Assembly: GCA_034003245.1 (NCBI GenBank)
Contig: JAVEYY010000007.1
Span: 62,001 to 126,000, forward strand
DNA from: Perlabentimonas sp034003245
GTDB lineage: Bacteria; Bacteroidota; Bacteroidia; Bacteroidales; Tenuifilaceae
Direction: 5' to 3'
Length of the DNA stretch: 64,000 bases
Shown: positions 10,303 through 18,784 of the stretch, one piece after another
How positions within the stretch are numbered: position 1 is the first letter of the stretch
Layout: every line of letters begins with the position of its first letter
Notes under the pieces: model-generated
Seen by the model: only the letters and a program-made list of their open reading frames with translations
What the model was told of the DNA's origin: nothing
Database searches by the model: none
Program-made: the position numbers and the translations under genes

Positions 10303-12396
10303 ATGAAAAAATTATTCCGATTCATAAAGCTATACTATAGAGAGATTCTCAGAGGGCTTTACTTCGCCCTGGCAATTCTCCTTATCCTTTTTGCACTTCC
10401 CCGTGAGCGAAAGTTTAAGTATGAATTCCAAAAAGGGATGGCGTGGATGCACGAAGACCTGGTTGCGCCTTTCGATTTTCCAATCTATAAAACTGACTCG
10501 GAGCTTATTTCTGAGCGAAACGCCATTCTCACAAACTTTAAGCCCTTCTTTAAATACGATACCACCTCGGTGAGTGAGGCGATTGAACTTTTTCGATCCG
10601 ATTTTCAAAAATCGTGGGAGGGCATATCCGAGAATCGAACTCCTAATAAGAAAGTCATAAATAGGGTTATAGAGCAAATTCGACTAATTCATAACGAAGG
10701 AGTATTCCTGCCCAACGAGTTTTCCGATTTGCGGGGAAAAATTCAGGATGGAATAACGGTGGTTATTAACAATCAGGCATTCGATAAACCTAGGGATAAT
10801 GTTTACCAGGTTTCCCGTGGCGCAAGCTTACTTAACGATGCTGCTCATAGTATTGCCCAAGAGGTAAACGGCCCCGAGGCAAAGGTATTGGTAAAGCTGT
10901 CGTATGCCAAATATATAAAACCTAACCTATTCTACGATGCGCAAACCACTCAGCAGGTATCGAGCGATATGCTTGCCAACCTATCGAATACCAAAGGACT
11001 TATATACAACGGCGAAAGAATAATAGGCAAAGGTGAAGTAGTTAATGCTGATCTGTACCAGATTTTGTTTTCACTCAAGCGTGAATTCGAAGGCCGCATG
11101 AATCTTGTGGAAGATTCTAGGCTTCTGTTGGCTGGACAAGCTATTGTTATTACCATTCTATTTATAATTCTGTTCCTTTTCTTGCTAAACTTTCGAAGAG
11201 AGATTCTTTACAACGACTCAAAAATTATCTTCATTCTACTAGTAATTACATCCATCACGCTAATATCGGCTCTTCTGCTGCGGAGGGATCTAATAAGCAT
11301 TTATATTATACCCTTTGCCATTATCCCAATCTTTATTCGCACGTTCTACGATTCGCGGTTGGCGCTTTTTATTCACCTGGTAACCGTTTTTATGGTGGGC
11401 TTTTTTGTCCCCAACAGCTTCGAATTTGTTTTTATGCATTTTATTGCCGGGGTAGTTGCCATCATTAGCCTTACCAAAGTGTATCGGCGAAGCAAATTAT
11501 TCCTATCGGTAGGGTTAATATTTCTAACTTACACTATTCTATACCTGGGCATTGTTCTTATACAGGAGGGTACACCAAAGGCAATGAATGCCCTCTATAT
11601 TGCCTGGTTTGCCGGAAATGCATTACTACTACTAGCCTCTTACCAGCTAATCTACGTTTTCGAAAAGGTATTTGGATTTCTATCCGATACAACCCTAATG
11701 GAGCTTGCCGATACTAATCAGGATTTGCTCAGAAAACTGGCCGAAGTGGCTCCGGGTACATTCCAGCACTCACTGCAAGTGGCAAACCTGGCCGAGAGTG
11801 CCATCTATAAAATTGGTGGTAACCCACTTCTTGTTAGAACTGGCGCCTTGTACCACGATATTGGCAAGATGAACAACCCATACTACTTTATCGAGAATCA
11901 GGCTCCCGATTTTAATCCCCATCAGGGTATCGACTTTGAGGAGAGTGCTGAGATAATTATCAAACATGTTACAGATGGTGTGCAAATAGCCAAGAAAAAC
12001 AGGCTACCCGAGCAGATTATCGATTTCATTATGATGCATCACGGAACCACAAAAGTTCAGTATTTTTATAGGCTTTACAAGAATAAGTTTCCCGATGCCA
12101 AGGACGAAACCCTGGCGTTTAGCTACCCGGGGCCTAAACCTAATTCCCGCGAAACGGCCATAGTGATGATGGCCGACTCCATTGAGGCTGCCTCAAGAGC
12201 GCTTAAGAACATAACGGTTGAAACTATTAACGAGCTGGTTGAAACAATTATTAACTATCAACAAATTGAGGAACAGTACAACGAGGCAAACATCACTTTC
12301 AAGGATATTAGCATTGTGAAAGAGGTGTTTAAAAAGAAACTGCAGAATATATACCACCCTCGAATTGAGTACCCCAAACAACCTGATAAAGAGTAA
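10303..12396 (+). CDS. 7TM-HD cyclic-di-AMP phosphodiesterase, PgpH/YqfF type
   Basis: The family hydrolyses the second messenger c-di-AMP to pApA with a cytoplasmic HD domain. The 697-residue protein shows the full family order: an N-terminal membrane helix (about 18-32), an extracytoplasmic 7TMR-HDED domain (to about 280), seven membrane helices (about 285-460), and an HD domain containing GTFQHSLQVANLAESA, the metal-binding YHDIGKM, a HHGT motif and a late MMADSIEAASRA motif. Length and motif order are normal. The ATG at 10303 is preceded by the -7 box at 10270 and is the natural start before the first helix. A strong hairpin ends the transcript immediately after the stop codon. Confidence 0.95.
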   Translation: MKKLFRFIKLYYREILRGLYFALAILLILFALPRERKFKYEFQKGMAWMHEDLVAPFDFPIYKTDSELISERNAILTNFKPFFKYDTTSVSEAIELFRSDFQKSWEGISENRTPNKKVINRVIEQIRLIHNEGVFLPNEFSDLRGKIQDGITVVINNQAFDKPRDNVYQVSRGASLLNDAAHSIAQEVNGPEAKVLVKLSYAKYIKPNLFYDAQTTQQVSSDMLANLSNTKGLIYNGERIIGKGEVVNADLYQILFSLKREFEGRMNLVEDSRLLLAGQAIVITILFIILFLFLLNFRREILYNDSKIIFILLVITSITLISALLLRRDLISIYIIPFAIIPIFIRTFYDSRLALFIHLVTVFMVGFFVPNSFEFVFMHFIAGVVAIISLTKVYRRSKLFLSVGLIFLTYTILYLGIVLIQEGTPKAMNALYIAWFAGNALLLLASYQLIYVFEKVFGFLSDTTLMELADTNQDLLRKLAEVAPGTFQHSLQVANLAESAIYKIGGNPLLVRTGALYHDIGKMNNPYYFIENQAPDFNPHQGIDFEESAEIIIKHVTDGVQIAKKNRLPEQIIDFIMMHHGTTKVQYFYRLYKNKFPDAKDETLAFSYPGPKPNSRETAIVMMADSIEAASRALKNITVETINELVETIINYQQIEEQYNEANITFKDISIVKEVFKKKLQNIYHPRIEYPKQPDKE

Positions 12397-12434
12397 ACAA
12401 ATAAGGCCTGCTGATTAGCAGGCCTTATTTGTTT
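12395..12434. terminator. Bidirectional Rho-independent terminator
   Basis: An 18-bp perfect stem (AAACAAATAAGGCCTGCT and its reverse complement) with loop GATT overlaps the stop of the HD phosphodiesterase and lies before the convergent end of pfkA. The outer A/T pairs provide U-rich tails in both directions. Confidence 0.85.
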
Positions 12435-12453
12435 ACGGATATAATGTGTCAAG

Positions 12454-13548
12454 TTAGTCTCCAAAGCTAATACCCAAACCACGCGCAGTATTAACCAAAT
12501 CGCACGAGGGATCTACAAAATTGGGACGACCAATGGCATCGGTTAGCGGAACAGAAATAATATCGGGATGACGGTATGCAACCATCTCACCAAAACGCCC
12601 TTCGAGTACCATTTCGAAAGCTTTAACTCCAAATTGCGAAGCAAGAATTCGGTCGTATGCCACAGGAATTCCTCCGCGCTGCAAATGTCCAAGCACTGTT
12701 TCGCGCATATCGGCTTCAAATCCTGCCTTCTTGAGCTCGTACGACAGCTTATGGGCAATTCCACCCAAACGTACGTTTTGGTATCCGATCTCCTTGCTGG
12801 CTTCAGCAACCAAATCGCCATTCTTAGAAATTGCACCCTCGGCAACGACAACAATAGCGTTGCCTTTTCCACGGCTATATCGCGACTTGAGCTTTTCCAG
12901 AACCTTGTTCAAATCGTATGGAATCTCCGGAATTAAACAAACCTCGGCACCACCTGCAATGGCAGCACTCAAGGCAATCCATCCGGCAAAACGCCCCATT
13001 ACCTCAAGCACCAAAACCCGGTTATGACTGGCCGCAGTGGTAACAAGTTTATCAACCGCTTCGGTGGCAATTTGCACAGCAGTTTGAAAACCGAAGGTGA
13101 AATCGGTAGCTGAAAGGTCGTTATCGATGGTTTTGGGAACTCCAATTATGTTAAGACCCTTCTCGTAAAGGGCTTGAGATATCTTTTGCGATCCATCGCC
13201 GCCAATGCTGATAACAGCATCAACCCCAAGGTACTGCAACTTGCGAATCATCTCATCGGAACGATCCACGTAATCCCAAGTCCCATCATTTTTCTTTACA
13301 GGCCAAGCAAAAGGGCCACCCTTATTTGTCGATCCTATTATGGTTCCTCCCTGCACATGGATTCCTGCAACTGCACGTTCGTCGAGAACCCTGATTTCGG
13401 TAGGTTCCCTAAGAATTCCGTTAAACGACTCAATACACCCGATAACCTCCCAATCCTTTTCTTTGTCGGCGCGTTTAACAACGGCCCTAATTACTGCGTT
13501 CAGCCCGGGGCAGTCACCGCCTCCGGTTGCTACTAGCACTCTTTTCAT
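12454..13548 (-). CDS. pfkA: 6-phosphofructokinase
   Basis: The enzyme phosphorylates fructose 6-phosphate in glycolysis. The 364-residue protein carries the family signatures TGGGDCPGLNAV at the N-terminus (phosphoryl-donor loop), ISIGGDGSQ, GVPKTIDNDL with the catalytic aspartate, MGRFAGW, and a late LGHLQRGGIP segment. The glycine in GGDGS is typical of ATP-using enzymes, since pyrophosphate enzymes usually have GGDDS, while the lysine in PKTIDND is more common among pyrophosphate enzymes. ATP dependence is therefore likely but not certain. It is convergent with the HD phosphodiesterase and divergent from the GH13 gene. A minus-strand -7 box lies at 13677-13684. Confidence 0.95.
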   Translation of the reverse strand: MKRVLVATGGGDCPGLNAVIRAVVKRADKEKDWEVIGCIESFNGILREPTEIRVLDERAVAGIHVQGGTIIGSTNKGGPFAWPVKKNDGTWDYVDRSDEMIRKLQYLGVDAVISIGGDGSQKISQALYEKGLNIIGVPKTIDNDLSATDFTFGFQTAVQIATEAVDKLVTTAASHNRVLVLEVMGRFAGWIALSAAIAGGAEVCLIPEIPYDLNKVLEKLKSRYSRGKGNAIVVVAEGAISKNGDLVAEASKEIGYQNVRLGGIAHKLSYELKKAGFEADMRETVLGHLQRGGIPVAYDRILASQFGVKAFEMVLEGRFGEMVAYRHPDIISVPLTDAIGRPNFVDPSCDLVNTARGLGISFGD

Positions 13549-13676
13549 AAAAATATCTTGATAAAATGGTTAAAAATTTCCATCGTTTGCTACGATTTTC
13601 GAAGATCATTTGGCTCAAAAATTTGAGGGGTTTTGTAAATGCCGTATTTTTATAGAGCCATATTTTTCCACGGAAG

Positions 13677-13684
13677 CAAAAGTA
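13677..13684 (-). promoter_or_regulatory. Probable -7 element of the pfkA promoter
   Basis: Read on the minus strand this is TACTTTTG followed by C, matching the Bacteroidota TAnnTTTG consensus. It would give pfkA a leader of roughly 120 nt. A -33 TTTG at the right distance was not found, so confidence is moderate. Confidence 0.4.
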
Positions 13685-13792
13685 CAAAAAAAATAGTTGC
13701 TCTTTTCTAAACGGTTGCCAATTTTTTTAAACGAAACTGTGCAAACGAATGAAATCAATAAATTATCTACTAATCCTTAAAATGTTATAATC

Positions 13793-15178
13793 ATGGAACA
13801 AAAACTAATTAAGAACCTGAAGAACATGCTTGTTATCCTTAGCCTTGTGCTATTGCTTAGCTTTAGCGCATGCAACCAAAAAGCTGAGGTGGTTTCGGAA
13901 CCCTTTAAGGTGGAACACCCAAGCTGGAGCTATGGAGCTACCATTTACGAGGTGAACATTAGGCAGTACACCCCCGAGGGGACCTTCGCAGCCTTTGAGG
14001 AGCATTTGCCCCGCCTACAGGAACTGGGAGTAAAAATTCTGTGGCTTATGCCAATTCATCCCATCGGAGAACTTGAGCGTAAGGGTAGCCTGGGGAGCTA
14101 CTACTCCATTAAGGATTACAAAGGCGTTAATCCCGAGTTTGGCAATTTCGAAGATTTTAAACGATTGGTGAACCGTGCCCATGAACTCGATATGAAAGTT
14201 ATTATTGACTGGGTGGCCAACCACACCTCACACGATAACCATCTGGTATTTGAACATCCCGACTGGTACACCAGAGATTCCGTTGGAAATCTAATTTCAC
14301 CCTTCGACTGGAGCGACGTGGCCCAACTCGATTACAGTAATCAAGATCTACGCGAATACATGATTGGCGCTCTGGAGTTTTGGGTAAAAGAGGCCAACAT
14401 CGATGGCTACAGATGCGATGTGGCGGGTATGGTTCCAACCGATTTCTGGAACAAAGCCCGCAAAAAACTCGATAAGATTAAGCCAGTATTCATGCTGGCC
14501 GAGGCTGAGCAAATTGACCTACAGGAGTTCGCATTCGATGTGGATTATGGCTGGGAGTTCCACCATATTATGAATAAAATTGCCAAGGGCGAAAAAACTG
14601 CTCTTGATATTGATAAGTACTACCAGCGTGAACTGGCCAAGTATCCCAAAAACACCAGCAGGATGCACTTCACCAGCAACCACGACGAGAACAGCTGGGC
14701 TGGAACAGAGTTCGACAGGATGGGCTTTGAGGCCGCCAAATCGTTTGCTGCGCTTACCTTCGTAATTCCCGGAATGCCCCTTATATACAATGGGCAGGAA
14801 GTGGCATTCAATCGCATGCTCAAATTCTTCGATAAGGATCAAATAGACTGGACTCCCAACCAGGAGTTTACCAACATGTACACTAAGCTGATTGATCTTA
14901 GAAAGAACAACTCAGCGCTGCAGGCTGCCGATAAGGGAGCCGATATGTTCCGCGTAAAAACCAGCAACGATGTGAATGTTTTTGCCGTTACCCGCGCCAA
15001 TGAAACCGATAAGGTTTTTGCAATCTTCAACCTGTCGAACCTAAACCAAAAGGTTGATCTTTTAGATGACGCTTTTGTGGGTTCGTACAAGGAGCTTTTC
15101 AGCGGTGAAACTATTGAATTCGCGGTTGGAAGCAAGGTAGAGCTTAAACCCTGGGAGTTTTTTATCTACGTAAAGTAA
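13793..15178 (+). CDS. GH13 alpha-amylase family lipoprotein
   Basis: This 461-residue protein begins with a lipoprotein signal whose lipobox LSFSAC places the lipidated cysteine at about residue 27, so the enzyme is anchored to an envelope membrane. The GH13 (beta/alpha)8 barrel shows motif I DWVANHTSHD, motif II IDGYRCDVAG with the nucleophile aspartate, motif III MLAEAEQ with the acid/base glutamate, and motif IV SNHDENSW. A short C-terminal beta domain follows. Family members hydrolyse or rearrange alpha-glucans; the exact substrate cannot be read from the motifs. There is no SusC/SusD pair or other glycosidase beside it, so it does not sit in a classical starch-utilisation locus. A terminator lies just downstream. 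Confidence 0.93.
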   Translation: MEQKLIKNLKNMLVILSLVLLLSFSACNQKAEVVSEPFKVEHPSWSYGATIYEVNIRQYTPEGTFAAFEEHLPRLQELGVKILWLMPIHPIGELERKGSLGSYYSIKDYKGVNPEFGNFEDFKRLVNRAHELDMKVIIDWVANHTSHDNHLVFEHPDWYTRDSVGNLISPFDWSDVAQLDYSNQDLREYMIGALEFWVKEANIDGYRCDVAGMVPTDFWNKARKKLDKIKPVFMLAEAEQIDLQEFAFDVDYGWEFHHIMNKIAKGEKTALDIDKYYQRELAKYPKNTSRMHFTSNHDENSWAGTEFDRMGFEAAKSFAALTFVIPGMPLIYNGQEVAFNRMLKFFDKDQIDWTPNQEFTNMYTKLIDLRKNNSALQAADKGADMFRVKTSNDVNVFAVTRANETDKVFAIFNLSNLNQKVDLLDDAFVGSYKELFSGETIEFAVGSKVELKPWEFFIYVK

Positions 15179-15196
15179 TTATTAACTAAATACTTG

Positions 15197-15230
15197 AAAA
15201 GCCCAAGAATTCAAACGCTTGGGCTTTTTT
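15197..15230 (+). terminator. Rho-independent terminator after GH13 gene
   Basis: AAAAGCCCAAG at 15197-15207 pairs with CTTGGGCTTTT at 15218-15228 across a 10-nt loop and ends in a T run. Confidence 0.8.
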
Positions 15231-15298
15231 ATTGACTTTAATTATAATGCATTTCTTCAAAAGATCGATTTTTAATACTCGGGATAAAACCCTTTTAC

Positions 15299-15306
15299 TA
15301 ATTTTG
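15299..15306 (+). promoter_or_regulatory. Probable -7 element for the flavodiiron gene
   Basis: TAATTTTG matches TAnnTTTG and lies 41 bases before the ATG, giving a leader of about 35 nt. No -33 TTTG is seen at the usual distance. Confidence 0.45.
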
Positions 15307-15346
15307 TGTTCTTAAAAAAATGAAACTAACAATAAAATAAATCGAT

Positions 15347-16537
15347 ATGCATTACACGGTTCCCGTTAAAGGAAAGGTTCACTGGATTGGCGTGAACGAT
15401 CGACGGAAAACACTCTTTGAGAATATGTGGACCCTCGAACGAGGAGTTTCCTATAACTCATACCTAATTGTTGATGAAAAAACCGCTCTTGTTGATACCA
15501 TTGAGGACAGGGTGGCAGGAAACTATATTGAACGGATTGAGAAACTTCTCGATGGACGAAAACTCGACTACCTTATTATAAATCACATGGAACCCGACCA
15601 CTCGGGCGAGGTAAAAGATATTTTCGACCACTTCGAAGGGGTTACCATTGTGGGAAATGTGAAGACATTTAAAATGGTGGAGGCATACTGGGGCATTACC
15701 GATCGATTGCTGAAAGTTGACGATGGCGATGCGCTATCCCTTGGTTACCATATCCTAAAATTTGTGATGACCCCCTGGGTACACTGGCCCGAAACCATGA
15801 TGACATACGACCTTACCGAGAAGATTCTCTTCTCGGGCGATGCCTTTGGCAGCTTTGGAACACTCGATGGCGGAATCTTTGACGATGAGATCAACTTCGA
15901 TTTCTATGAGGACGAAATGCGTAGGTACTATTCCAATATTGTTGGACTGTACAGCAATATGGTTCAAAAAGCTTTTGCAAAGCTTAAAGATGTTCCGGTA
16001 AGTGTTATTGCACCACTTCATGGGCCTGTATGGCGCGATAATCCCAAAAAAGTACTCGACCTATACGATAAGTGGAGCCGCTATGAGGCCGAGGAAGGCG
16101 TAGTAATTGTTGTGGCCTCGATGTATGGCAATACTGAGCTCATGGCCGACTACATAGCTCGCCGATTGGCCGAAAATGGGATTAAGAACATTAGAATTCA
16201 CGATGTTTCCCGAACCCATATCTCCCATCTAATAAACGAGATTTGGAAGTACAAGGGTTTAATTCTGGGATCATGTGCATATAACGGCCACATGTTTCCC
16301 ATAATGGAAAACTTGACCCGCGAGCTTACCAACATGAAGATTAAGCAGAAATACCTTGGCCTGTTTGGCAGCTACAGCTGGAACGGCGGTGGCGTTCGCA
16401 ACCTGCTGACCTTTGCCGAGGAATCGGGGTTGGAACTGGTGGCCGAACCCGCCGAGATTTATGGAAAACCCTCGGACGACAAGTATGCTCAGTGCGATAT
16501 TATAGCGCAGAAAATGGCTGAGAAGCTGAAAGGATAA
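15347..16537 (+). CDS. Flavodiiron protein (A-type O2/NO reductase)
   Basis: Flavodiiron proteins reduce O2 to water or NO to N2O and protect anaerobes. The 396-residue protein has the compact A-type layout. An N-terminal metallo-beta-lactamase-like diiron domain carries ligands in NHMEPDHSG (H-x-E-x-D-H), the PWVHWPETMM and SGDAFGSFG segments, and PLHGPVWR. A C-terminal flavodoxin domain from about residue 255 starts VVASMYGNTELMA, the FMN phosphate loop. There is no fused rubredoxin or reductase domain, so an external electron donor is expected; the separate rubredoxin at 58572 is a candidate (inference). The gene is a single transcription unit with its own -7 box and terminator. Confidence 0.95.
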   Translation: MHYTVPVKGKVHWIGVNDRRKTLFENMWTLERGVSYNSYLIVDEKTALVDTIEDRVAGNYIERIEKLLDGRKLDYLIINHMEPDHSGEVKDIFDHFEGVTIVGNVKTFKMVEAYWGITDRLLKVDDGDALSLGYHILKFVMTPWVHWPETMMTYDLTEKILFSGDAFGSFGTLDGGIFDDEINFDFYEDEMRRYYSNIVGLYSNMVQKAFAKLKDVPVSVIAPLHGPVWRDNPKKVLDLYDKWSRYEAEEGVVIVVASMYGNTELMADYIARRLAENGIKNIRIHDVSRTHISHLINEIWKYKGLILGSCAYNGHMFPIMENLTRELTNMKIKQKYLGLFGSYSWNGGGVRNLLTFAEESGLELVAEPAEIYGKPSDDKYAQCDIIAQKMAEKLKG

Positions 16538-16539
16538 AA

Positions 16540-16567
16540 AAAGGGGCGTTAAGCCCCTTTCTTTTTA
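16540..16567. terminator. Bidirectional terminator
   Basis: AAAGGGGC at 16540-16547 pairs with GCCCCTTT at 16553-16560 around a 5-nt loop, with T runs on both strands. It serves the flavodiiron gene and the convergent symporter gene. Confidence 0.8.
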
Positions 16568-16583
16568 TATAGAAATCCTAATC

Positions 16584-18272
16584 CTACCAGAAAACAACGT
16601 ATAGGAAAACAAGAATTACAATCAGTACCAGCGAGCTGATATTAAAGCTTTGGCTAGTCTCAAACAGCTGACGCGAAAGAGCAATTCCCTTACTATCATC
16701 TTTCCCCTTATTATCTAAATAGCTTACTAAAGCTATCAAACCAATTGTTGCCAGGCAGGTAATCATCATCTGCTTCATAAAGGGCAATACAATAAACAGG
16801 TTTTCAAGGGCGGATCCATCGGCCCAGCCGTTGGGGCCCACCTTAAAGTACAGCGCTATGGGAATCGAAAGAACAACCCCAATAATTGCCCCCTTGTTAG
16901 TAGCTTTCTTATAGAAAAGACCCATTAGGAAAACGCCCAGAATTCCAGGGCTTACAACTCCCGTGTACTCCTGAATATACTGAAAAACTTGACCCAAGTT
17001 GCTTAGCTGGGGGGCAATAAGAACAGCTATTATAAGTGCAACGGCAGCAGTTATGCGCCCTACAGCAACTGTTTGCGAGTTATTGGCATTCTTCTTAATG
17101 TATGGACGGTATATATCCATGGTAAAGATGGTTGCTGTTGAGTTAAGCATCGACGCTAACGAGGAGACAATTGCCGCCGCAAGTGCAGCAAGCACTAAAC
17201 CTTTTAAACCAATTGGAACAAATTTACTAATAAGCCATGGGGCTGCGTTATCGTTTAGGATATTACCATCGGCACCAACAAATGTGGGATCGAGCGATGC
17301 TCCCTCCTGAAAGTTTAGCACGTACGCGACAATACCCGGAACCACCACAATTAGGGGGATTAACAGCTTAAGGAAAGCGGCAAAGGCAATCCCCTTCTGC
17401 GACTCCTTAAGGCTCTTGGCGGCCAGGGTTCGCTGAATGATGTACTGGTTAAAGCCCCAGTAGTAGAGGTTGGCAACCCACATCCCTCCTATTAGCACGG
17501 CCAAGCCAGGCAGATCCCACCAAGCATCGCGCCCACCGGGAGTAATAACCTCTCCCTTGGATAGGATCATGGAGAATTTCTCGGGGACCACCTCGTAGAT
17601 GTACTTAAACCCGCTAATAATTCCCCCATCGGGCGTTAGCTTGCTTAGCGCGATAAAGGTGGTTATAAGGCCTCCAACTATCAGCAGCGCCACCTGAATC
17701 ACATCGGTCCAGGCAACAGCCGACAGGCCACCCCACAGCGAGTAGGCAGCAGCAAAAAGGGCAAGCCCCAGTATTGCAGTAAGCATTAGGCTTCCATCGC
17801 CTACTCCAACAATGGTATCGATAGCTTTAGCCCCCAGGAATAGCACCGAGGTTAGGTTTACAAAGATGAAAAGGGCAATCCAGAAAACGGCCAGAATGGT
17901 CTTCAGGTTCTTACTAAAACGCTGCTCCACAAACTCGGGAATGGTGTAAATCTTCTTCTCGATAAAGATGGGAAGAAAGTATTTCCCCACGATAATCAGC
18001 GTGATGGCCGCCATCCACTCGTACGAGGCAATGGCCAACCCAATGGCAAAGCCCGAGCCCGACATGCCAATAAACTGCTCGGCCGAAATATTGGCGGCAA
18101 TAAGCGATGCGCCAATGGCCCACCAGGGCAACGACTTACCGGCCAGGAAGTAGTCCTCGGCGGTGCGTTCGGCTCCCTTTTTGCGGCGCGATACCCAAAG
18201 CCCTACCGATACGATCATCAGGGCGTAAAGGGCAAAAATCACAAAATCGATGTTTGCAAAATTTCCATTCAT
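16584..18272 (-). CDS. Sodium/solute symporter of the SSS family, probably sugar (SGLT-like)
   Basis: The 562-residue inner-membrane protein has about fourteen hydrophobic helices and the SSS signatures RRKKGAERTAEDYFLAGKSLPWWAIGAS at about residues 28-55 (only the family-typical spacing is claimed here), SLIAANISAEQFIGMSGSGF, and a later LNSTATIFTMDIYRPYI with the Na2-site serine/threonine pattern. The overall form is that of sodium/sugar cotransporters such as Vibrio vSGLT rather than proline or pantothenate permeases. Galactokinase lies next upstream on the same strand, supporting galactose or a related sugar as substrate (inference). A 512-base region full of inverted repeats separates the two genes, so cotranscription is uncertain. 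Confidence 0.9.
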   Translation of the reverse strand: MNGNFANIDFVIFALYALMIVSVGLWVSRRKKGAERTAEDYFLAGKSLPWWAIGASLIAANISAEQFIGMSGSGFAIGLAIASYEWMAAITLIIVGKYFLPIFIEKKIYTIPEFVEQRFSKNLKTILAVFWIALFIFVNLTSVLFLGAKAIDTIVGVGDGSLMLTAILGLALFAAAYSLWGGLSAVAWTDVIQVALLIVGGLITTFIALSKLTPDGGIISGFKYIYEVVPEKFSMILSKGEVITPGGRDAWWDLPGLAVLIGGMWVANLYYWGFNQYIIQRTLAAKSLKESQKGIAFAAFLKLLIPLIVVVPGIVAYVLNFQEGASLDPTFVGADGNILNDNAAPWLISKFVPIGLKGLVLAALAAAIVSSLASMLNSTATIFTMDIYRPYIKKNANNSQTVAVGRITAAVALIIAVLIAPQLSNLGQVFQYIQEYTGVVSPGILGVFLMGLFYKKATNKGAIIGVVLSIPIALYFKVGPNGWADGSALENLFIVLPFMKQMMITCLATIGLIALVSYLDNKGKDDSKGIALSRQLFETSQSFNISSLVLIVILVFLYVVFW

Positions 18273-18375
18273 AGGTTAAGGGTGTTAATTATTTGATTAT
18301 TTATTAAGATGTGAATATAATATTTTATGATTATCCGCTTTTGTTCCAACAACAAGTTTATTATAAAAATTTTTG

Positions 18376-18480
18376 CGTCATTGCGAGCGTACTTTGCGAA
18401 GCAATCTGTTGATATGTAAATACATGTAAGTATACTATAGATTGCTTCAATCCTCAAAGGACAAGGCTTTCGCAATGACG
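18376..18480. repeat. MITE-like palindromic element between symporter and galK
   Basis: The 105-bp segment starts CGTCATTGCGA (18376-18386) and ends with its exact reverse complement TCGCAATGACG (18470-18480). Inside, GAAGCAATCT (18398-18407) pairs with AGATTGCTTC (18439-18448). The nested inverted repeats allow the whole element to fold into one long hairpin. This CGTCATTGCGAG...GAAGCAATC type is a dispersed repeat I have seen in many unrelated bacterial genomes. It encodes nothing. Confidence 0.8.
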
Positions 18481-18530
18481 GTAGGTTGGTTTGGTATCAT
18501 AACGGATAATCATTTAATATTTATTAAATC

Positions 18531-18782
18531 ACTACTGTCCGATTAATTCTTTCATCAACATCGAAAATACCTTTCCATTGTTGTGTCCCTGCCCGCAGCA
18601 GCCTGCCTACCGCAGGCAGGGCAGGCCTACGGGACACTGATTTGTGGGGCTTCCATTTCTTCTACCGGTATTCTGTGCCTAACGGCACAGTCCCGTAGGG
18701 ACTAAATATCGGTAGAACAAGTAGTAGGGATTATTTTATTGTCCCTTTAGGGACAAAACATATATTAGTCGGACATTAGTGT
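18531..18782. repeat. Composite nested inverted-repeat element ending at galK
   Basis: The outer ends form an imperfect inverted repeat: CACTACTGTCCGATTAAT near 18530 against CACTAATGTCCGACTAAT read from the right end, with 16 of 18 positions matching. Within lie further units: GTGTCCC (18583) with GGGACAC (18631), enclosing GCCTGC-CTACC-GCAGGC; TTCTACCG (18660) with CGGTAGAA (18710), enclosing TGTGCC-TAAC-GGCACA and GTCCCGTAGGGAC (18690-18702); and GTCCCTTTAGGGAC (18741-18754). The right end lies 3 bases from the galK stop codon. No coding frame is present. Confidence 0.7.
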
Positions 18783-18784
18783 TA

